Assembly: GCA_021613535.1 (NCBI GenBank)
Contig: CP075492.1
Location: 10,044,001 to 10,108,000, forward strand
DNA from: Adineta vaga
Lineage: Eukaryota > Rotifera
DNA: 64,000 nucleotides
Direction: 5' to 3'
Shown here: positions 57,801 to 64,000 of the stretch, piece after piece
How the letters are laid out: each line of letters starts with the position of its first letter
Position numbering within the stretch: position 1 is the stretch's first letter
Translations under genes and position numbers: made by a program
Notes under the pieces: generated by a model
Told to the model about the DNA's origin: nothing
The model's database searches: none
Seen by the model: only the letters and a program-made list of their open reading frames with translations

Positions 57801-58873
57801 TTTTACCCAAACCCATACAATGAGCTAAAATCGCTCCTGAACCTCCTCGATCTTCATTCGTTTCCTTATTGATACCAGCTGCAATGTTTTTTGTTGATTC
57901 AAAAACTTGACTCCAAAGAAATCGAACACCTTCCACTAAACACAATAAAGAAAGACAATGGTTACGATATGAAATAGCATAGTATCTGTTACCTTGATGT
58001 TGTTTCATATATTGAACGAGCATTAAATCAACTTCAATGATAATTTCGTTTGTATTTCGATCTGTTTCAAGTACTAATTCAAATGCAACAGGTCGTTCAT
58101 TTTGTTCATGTTCAGCAATGATAGTTCCATTATATTCCTTTTGTTTTTGAAGACGTTCTAATCGTGCTGCTTCTTCACGTTCTTGCTGAGCTTTGATACG
58201 TTTATCACGTTGAATTTGTTCTTTGATTGCTTTTTTCGTTTCATCATCTAAATCACGATGAGAAATTTCAGCTACAAAAAGGAAAACGAATCATGATTCT
58301 GCTATGACATATATTTGTAAATAAAGATACTCTTACGTCGATGTACAACTTTTTTCTTGACGGATTTAACTGGTGTTTTAATGTTTTCTTCGTTTTCTTT
58401 GTCATCATCATCTTCAATAATAATTGTATCATCAGAATCGTCGGATGAGACAACTGTTTTAGGTTTCTTCTTTCGTATTGTACGTTTCAATGGTAGAATA
58501 AGTTCATCATCTGTATCCGGCATATTTAATGTTTGATTTAGTGAACGAAAAGATTTACGACTAGATGCTGACGAAGGTATTAAAGAAGTAGTTGTACGTG
58601 CTCGTTTCTTTACTGTACTATGTATTGTATACCTTTAATTATCAATCTAAGTGTATTTTTTCGTAATAAAAGATCATAATTACCAAGGTGAATCTGGATC
58701 ATTGGCTGTGTCCGGATTGATATCAGAATATTTTCTAAAACAAAAACGAAGACATGTAAATCAATAAAACTTTTGTCTCACCGTTTCTTGTCGATTTTTT
58801 CTAGTCTAGAATCAACGATGGAATTAGAAGGTGATAAATGGTTTTGAAGACGTTCTCGAAAGTGTGATGACAT
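54806..58873 (-). CDS. ATRX: ATRX-type SNF2 chromatin remodeller (short form)
   Basis: Nineteen phase-consistent exons (first 58782-58873, last 54806-54942) give 1012 aa. ATRX is a nuclear DNA translocase that deposits H3.3 with DAXX at heterochromatin; this is family knowledge. The N-terminal ~130 residues are basic/acidic and disordered. The helicase core shows the Walker A block [26 protein letters not shown], motif II VCDEGH (the DEGH form typical of ATRX), [10 protein letters not shown], the ATRX-type LPPKFEY and KIWTHPWLL joins, [41 protein letters not shown] and [19 protein letters not shown]. The cysteine-rich ADD domain of vertebrate ATRX is absent, as in fly XNP. Charged inserts interrupt the core after GYEMYR and before KLLVFTRS. 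Confidence 0.92.
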
Positions 58874-59351
58874 AATAGGAACGGAATTTTTTTTAAAATA
58901 ATTAATAAATCATTCACAAGAATAGATTCAGTACGGAGAACAATGTACTGATGACTAGAGAGAAAACAAATGTTTACATTCGATGATATTGTCTTCTTTT
59001 TCTTCTTCTTCTTCTTCTTTTTTAAAAGAATCGAAAGATATGGTAGTAACGTTGATTCTATTGTTCTCGTATGGGTATATCTATATAGATTTAGTAGACG
59101 ATAGAATATACATACATCAGAATAAATATGGTTATAATTTTCTGAAGATAATTCTTATTTATTCAATACGAAAAAAGATATAGAATAGGTTCTCTGAAAA
59201 TATGAAGCGCCTCAAATTGAACATTATTATTATATGTATCTAAGAAAAAAGTAGATGGAACGATATGTTTCAGATAACCGTTTCTAGTGACGATTTATCA
59301 AATATATTACAACCAATAGAGAAAAAAGAAAGATGATACAAAAATGTAGAT
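58874..59351. other. Intergenic, 478 bp
   Basis: Lies between the ATRX start and the METTL26 stop. A TTC repeat at 58993-59018 (GAA on the minus strand) lies about 120 bp upstream of the ATRX ATG. No gene is seen. Confidence 0.5.
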
Positions 59352-60035
59352 TTATGATGAATTATTAGTTTTAATCCACCAAAGAATTTTATTATTAGAT
59401 GGCATATCGAATACTTGTTTCAATTCCATATGATGTTCACGAGCGATTGCTGCTAGTTCATCAATACTTCTTAAACCATGTCTTGGATCTTTCATCTGTA
59501 ATTGAGCATGAAAGCGTCGATTACTTTCAGGTGTAATTCTTCCGTCACCAGCTAATGCATAAGGTCCATACGTAATTAGACTACCATTCGATTTTAATGC
59601 TTGTTCAGCTATTGTAAATAATCCTTTGGTACATTCAATTGGTGTGACATGAATAAGATTACAGCAGAAAACAAAATCATAGAAATGATGTTTGATTGAG
59701 TTAGTTGATGAAAGAACATCGACAGTTAATGGTGGCAAAATATTCTTCGTAAATGCATTGACATTATATTCATCAATATAAGCTTGAATACTTTTTAGAT
59801 AGGTTGAATCTATGTCAGATGGTTGAAATGTTGCTAACGGAAAATGAGCCGCAAAATGTGCGATATGTTGTCCAGCACCCGAACTAATTTCCAGAACTGA
59901 GACTGGAGTTGAATCAGGAATGATATGATTGAGTAATATCTCTACAATCGGTTGTTTATTACTTTCAGCAGCTGGAAATACAAGTTTATCAGGAAATGGC
60001 TGTTGAATTTGATCATTTTTATTATCAGAATCCAT
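59352..60035 (-). CDS. METTL26: METTL26-like SAM-dependent methyltransferase (DUF938)
   Basis: A single-exon 227-aa protein. The DUF938/METTL26 family is marked by FPAAESNKQPIVEILL near the N-terminus, the SAM-binding motif I VLEISSGAGQHIAHFAAHFP, the PSDID acidic loop, FVFCCNLIHVTP, LITYGPYALAGDGRITPESN and the ending DMPSNNKILWWIK. Length and order match the family, whose substrate is not well established. The start is taken at the ATG at 60035 because no upstream in-frame ATG exists. It is one of only two intronless genes here. It is divergent from the NOL4-like gene. Confidence 0.92.
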   Translation of the reverse strand: MDSDNKNDQIQQPFPDKLVFPAAESNKQPIVEILLNHIIPDSTPVSVLEISSGAGQHIAHFAAHFPLATFQPSDIDSTYLKSIQAYIDEYNVNAFTKNILPPLTVDVLSSTNSIKHHFYDFVFCCNLIHVTPIECTKGLFTIAEQALKSNGSLITYGPYALAGDGRITPESNRRFHAQLQMKDPRHGLRSIDELAAIAREHHMELKQVFDMPSNNKILWWIKTNNSS

Positions 60036-61625
60036 TATGTAAGTAATAAAATCTACCAATATCGTATTACTCAATGATTCGAAGTCACTGAGTAAAGAAA
60101 AAAAATGTCTGCTTTGATTGTGTTATGTTTTACCACAAAACGGTGAAGTCAAATCGGTAAGTAAGTAAGAGCAAAACAGAAACTTTCTATTGGTTAACAA
60201 ATAAGAATCATATATAGATAGATGCTGCTATGGTTTGATTCAAGCAAAATAATTTCGAAATCAGAATCCTTATTTTTTGCATTTTCAAAATCATATGATA
60301 ACTCTATGTCATATTAATCCTATATGGAACCCATCATATCGAAATAAAGATCGATATATTTTGAGGATATCATTAATGATTTATAGATGTACTGATCATC
60401 CTGTTTACTTATTTTTCAGTATTTAATAGACTGTAAAACATTTTTCTTATTTTCTTTGACTACAGTTGTCAATCAGCTGCTAAATCTGTAACATAACTGC
60501 AAAATAGAATATGAACTTTGAAATCCAAGCAACATCATTCACGTGCTCTTTAAACGTACATAATAAAAACGTCTATTACCAAAATTTACTATTTTAAACA
60601 AGTATAGTTTTATATTGATTAAACTTATATTTGTTGTTATTACATGAAAAGAGTAGATGTTAACATTGTTGATAAGATTTTTTCTTTTACTTTTATTCCA
60701 CCGTCATTATTCTACTTCCGTTGCACTGTCAAGGTAAAATAAATTGTTGGTACGATATAGAATCTAAGCTATATTGTGTGTGTGTATGTGTGTGCTCATT
60801 CATCTTATATTATTCCGTTTAAGAATAGAAAACATGATCTTCTCCGTCGTCATCGTCATTTTTTTTTGGGCGACGAGAAAAAGAATTGTCGTCTTCGTCG
60901 GAAAGAATGAACACACCGGTTTTTTGGGGAAGAAGATGAAGAGAGGGAAAAGTTATATGAGTAGTAGTAGTGTAAAATGCCTTGTCGTTCGTCCTCATTA
61001 TCAATTTCTTTGTTAGACGAGCGGAATAAGCATACTCACTGCTATATTCTCTTTCTGTTTTTAATAGTTTACCGACATCGAACATATAAAGACATTTACC
61101 GACTTTCACCCTTGTTGATTACAGTAACGACATGTCTTTTAGTCAAAAAGAAAGAACTAGATTTTTTTAGGGAGGGGGAGAACAAGACAGGAAGATAGTC
61201 TTCCGTCCGTTTTGCGTCGCTTTTCTTTTACATATATATATATATACACACAGCTCAGAGTTTTTTCTCTGAAATTGATTCAAGCATCGTTCTATTAGTA
61301 AGACAAGTCGACGAGCATGTCAACCTGAACATGCGGTAAAGCGTCAACAGATTAATAGCGAGAAAAACGAGAGAAAGAAAAGCAGAGAACATACCAGGTT
61401 TATTCACTCATCACTACATATTTGCATAAATAATGACAGAGAAACTCAAAGAAATAGATGATGATGATGATGATGAAGAAGACAAAGAGAGAAAAAAGAA
61501 AGAAAAAAAAAGGAAAGCGACGAAGAGATCTTTCTTTCTTGCTTCTTTCTTTCTTTTTATCATTTAATGCTCAGATTTATCTTTAGAACTGATGTCGAGT
61601 AGGTGATCATCTATTCTATTTAGAA
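60036..61625. promoter_or_regulatory. Divergent region METTL26 / NOL4-like, purine-rich leader
   Basis: 1.6 kb. The right half contains a TA repeat (61232-61243), GA-rich and GAAAG-rich stretches (61360-61395, 61480-61530) and TTTCTTTC runs just before a TATTTAG-type acceptor at 61613-61622. This suggests a 5' UTR intron or trans-splice acceptor right before the NOL4-like ATG. No coding structure is seen. Confidence 0.4.
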
Positions 61626-62783
61626 ATGCTTTCTCATTCACCACGAGATCGTTCTCGATCACCACATAATACAAATGAAACATCAACAACTAAATCGACA
61701 CATCAATCGAATGAAGATGATGCATTAAATCAAACTGAATCAAATACTAATAACAATAACAATAAAGTCAAACGAGAAAATGAATCCCAACAACGTATGA
61801 GAAGTCTCAAAGTAAGCGAAGATGAAATCTAGAAATTTATTAAATCTTCTCTTCGTAATCTAGTCATTCCTTCAAACATTAATTAATGAATCCACATCAA
61901 TTGTTTCGACATATGATGAACAAGTTAAAGCATTAGAAACGGCTTGCATTGAAGAATACCGTGATTTATCACTTGATCGTATTCGAAGAATAATTCGTAG
62001 TGTTTTAAAATCACGTAAATCTCATCAATCACCTTCAATACATTCTCACACAACTAGTCCATTTTTACATCAAGTAACAAATTTGTTAGATGAATTTCTA
62101 TTCATCTTTTTTGTTATACTTATTCTCTGATAGGATCATACAAGTACATTATCTACAACAAATGATCGTTTTAATACAAATGAAAATACAAGTAAGAAGA
62201 GTCGATCAAATTCCACTCCTAATAATCCAATAACAAAAACAGTAATTGTCTTCAAATATAATATATCATCTATTAATTATTTATTCATAGTCTGATTTAG
62301 TTACGTCGCCAACATCGACATTAACAGCATTTGATGCTGATTTTCTTCGACATGCTTTTTCTCAACAATTTCGTCCATCACTTGATCTCTCTGCCTATTT
62401 TTCAGCCGCAACTGCTACGAATGGTTCAAATCCAAGTTCATCTCTTTTCCGTCCAAATTTTTCTCCATCAAATTTCTTACAATCATTAACTAATACAACA
62501 CCTCTCGCACCGCCGCCACCACCTCCACTCCCGCCACCACTCGTTTCATCTCATACACATACGAATGGTTATTATTTTATTCTTTATTTTAATTTGAATT
62601 TAATCCTATACTCTGATTTTTCTTTTTCCTCTAGGAACAAGTGATACGGCAATAAATAAATCATTAAAACAAGTGAAATTATCTAATACTGAAACGAATT
62701 CTATTAAAGTACTTGTGAATGCTTATCGTGAAGCAGCATCCTATTTATCTCGATCAGCTGATGAACTTGAACAATTAATTTAA
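61626..62783 (+). CDS. NOL4-like nuclear protein (tentative)
   Basis: Five exons (61626-61811, 61864-62073, 62134-62241, 62291-62567, 62635-62783) give 309 aa. The N-terminus is Ser/Asn-rich with SPRDRSRSP. A predicted helical region, about residues 63-115, reads SFLQTLINESTSIVSTYDEQ, then LDRIRRIIRSVLKSRKS. A proline run follows in exon 4. The C-terminus AYREAASYLSRSADELEQLI resembles the closing segment of NOL4/NOL4L proteins as I remember them; this is the only basis for the name. The ATG comes four bases after a likely acceptor, consistent with an upstream non-coding exon or a spliced leader. Confidence 0.6.
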
Positions 62784-64000
62784 TTCTATCTTATCTCCAT
62801 ATGTGTATTACGTTGTTTGTTCATATAAATACAGTCATAGTTATTCTAATCTGAAATAGAATTACATATAGACTTTAAATTTTCATGTGTTTTTATGTGC
62901 AAATGAAAAATATCATGAAATATTTATTAATGAATTTCCAAAAGTTTCCAATCCAGTCGTTAAGGTAAGAAGTACTATGGTACGTATTCGTTTGAAATTG
63001 AGCAAAAAATGAAGAGGACCTCATGAAATCATAAGTTTTCAATTAAAAAGCTGCCTAGTTTAAATGATTAGCAAGGCATGCTCAAGGGTTATCTTTTTTT
63101 TTATAATTATGTTGAAGAGATTGGTCGATAGAAAAACTACTAATAAAGATACGCAAGTTTCACTGAGACAAAAGTGTATCTTTCCATCGATCAAGTCTCA
63201 TGTCAATGTATCGATGACTTGTGAATTAGGTGTCTTACAGATTCGATACAACTATTCTTTAAGGTAAAATAATTGGTGATTACAGTAACAAGCGAAAATG
63301 CTTTGATACTTTCGTATGAATAGTCATTTGCATGTAGAAAATTCATTCAAAAACAATGTCATGTCAATACTATTCATGATCTATATTTATCATCTTTATT
63401 GTGTAAAAATGCACTGCATATAGAACATCTTGATGCAGTCATTATTGATCATATTAATGTTTTGTTCTACATATTATCTTCCTATCGCCCTTGTAAAATC
63501 TTCAATATGCAATAACAACTAAACACGAAATGATGTTTTCACTTACGAACATTTCTTCCAAACTGTACGTAAGCAGATATTCATATGAAAAATATTTTCT
63601 CTGTTCTATTGAAAAGAAATTATTCTTGTCATTTAAAATTATAGGCTTTTCAATTAACGTTCATTCATTGACAAATAAGATAATTAATAGTCTAATTTCA
63701 ATATAGTAGTTGATTTAAATATGTAGCAAAGTCTACTTGTCAAATACTTAGATCCAGTTATGAAATTCAATGTGTCATATAAAGTTCAATAGATGTCTCT
63801 CGATTGCAAGAAAACGCCATTTTATATCCATTTCCATGGTTTAATCAACCAATGAGAATGAATGTTCTCTGAAACTATATTCTCACAAAAAACTATTTTT
63901 ATTTTTTGCATTCAACTCGACTTCATTTGGTACTTGCTTTTTTTTTGTCCATATTGACATAGTGAATAAGAAAAAAACATGGCTACAATACAACGTCGAT
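62784..64000. other. Non-coding right edge, 1.2 kb
   Basis: AT-rich sequence with no supportable gene. Short frames near 63064-63267 have no splice context or recognisable product. Confidence 0.5.

Overview
This window is nuclear DNA of a small, intron-rich, AT-rich animal genome. Nearly every gene has GT-AG introns of about 40-120 bp, and genes lie close together on both strands. Many products are recognisable metazoan orthologues: AAMP, PPT1, AFG1L, a Cys-loop receptor, TMEM68, TTC39, SOBP, ATRX and METTL26. The strongest taxonomic clue is the gene at 33.1-37.7 kb. It joins a receiver-like N-terminal domain, an arginine-type ADP-ribosyltransferase domain and a long kinesin-light-chain-type TPR array, an architecture I associate with bdelloid rotifers. 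I infer a bdelloid rotifer (Rotaria/Adineta type) from this and from the compact gene style; no database search was possible.

Layout. 0.9-12.8 kb: AAMP-like WD40 protein (-), PPT1 (+), a secreted collagen/C1q protein (-), an N/S-rich protein with a possible JHY-like tail (-), an ankyrin-SOCS box protein (-) and mitochondrial AFG1-like ATPase (-). 13.6-17.0 kb: a non-alpha-type nicotinic-like receptor subunit (+) whose last intron contains a complete four-TM protein gene on the same strand. 17.1-25.0 kb: TMEM68-like acyltransferase (-) and a 19-exon TTC39 gene (-) whose 2.15-kb intron 10 contains a complete SOBP-like zinc-finger gene on the opposite strand. 26.7-32.0 kb: a 736-aa disordered orphan (-), a Ly6/three-finger GPI-type protein (+) and an MRH/Atg27-like membrane protein (+). 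33.1-37.7 kb: the ART-TPR gene (-), interrupted by one in-frame TAA. 37.7-41.6 kb: gene-poor. 41.6-42.7 kb: a two-exon single-pass membrane protein (+). 43.7-53.9 kb: a 10-exon, 1809-aa disordered scaffold-like protein (+) ending in a PDZ-ligand-like tail. 54.8-62.8 kb: a 19-exon ATRX-type helicase (-), a METTL26-like methyltransferase (-) and a possible NOL4-like nuclear protein (+).

These genes do not form one pathway; this is an ordinary dense metazoan neighbourhood. The unusual items are the two nested genes, the nonsense-interrupted ART-TPR gene with its homogenised 126-bp repeats, recurrent GA/CT tracts in front of several genes, and a 17-codon terminal exon that supplies the predicted PDZ ligand. 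I found no mobile element, CRISPR array, rRNA or convincing tRNA. Exon joins were derived by hand from reading frame plus GT/AG and are phase-consistent throughout; transcripts were not available.
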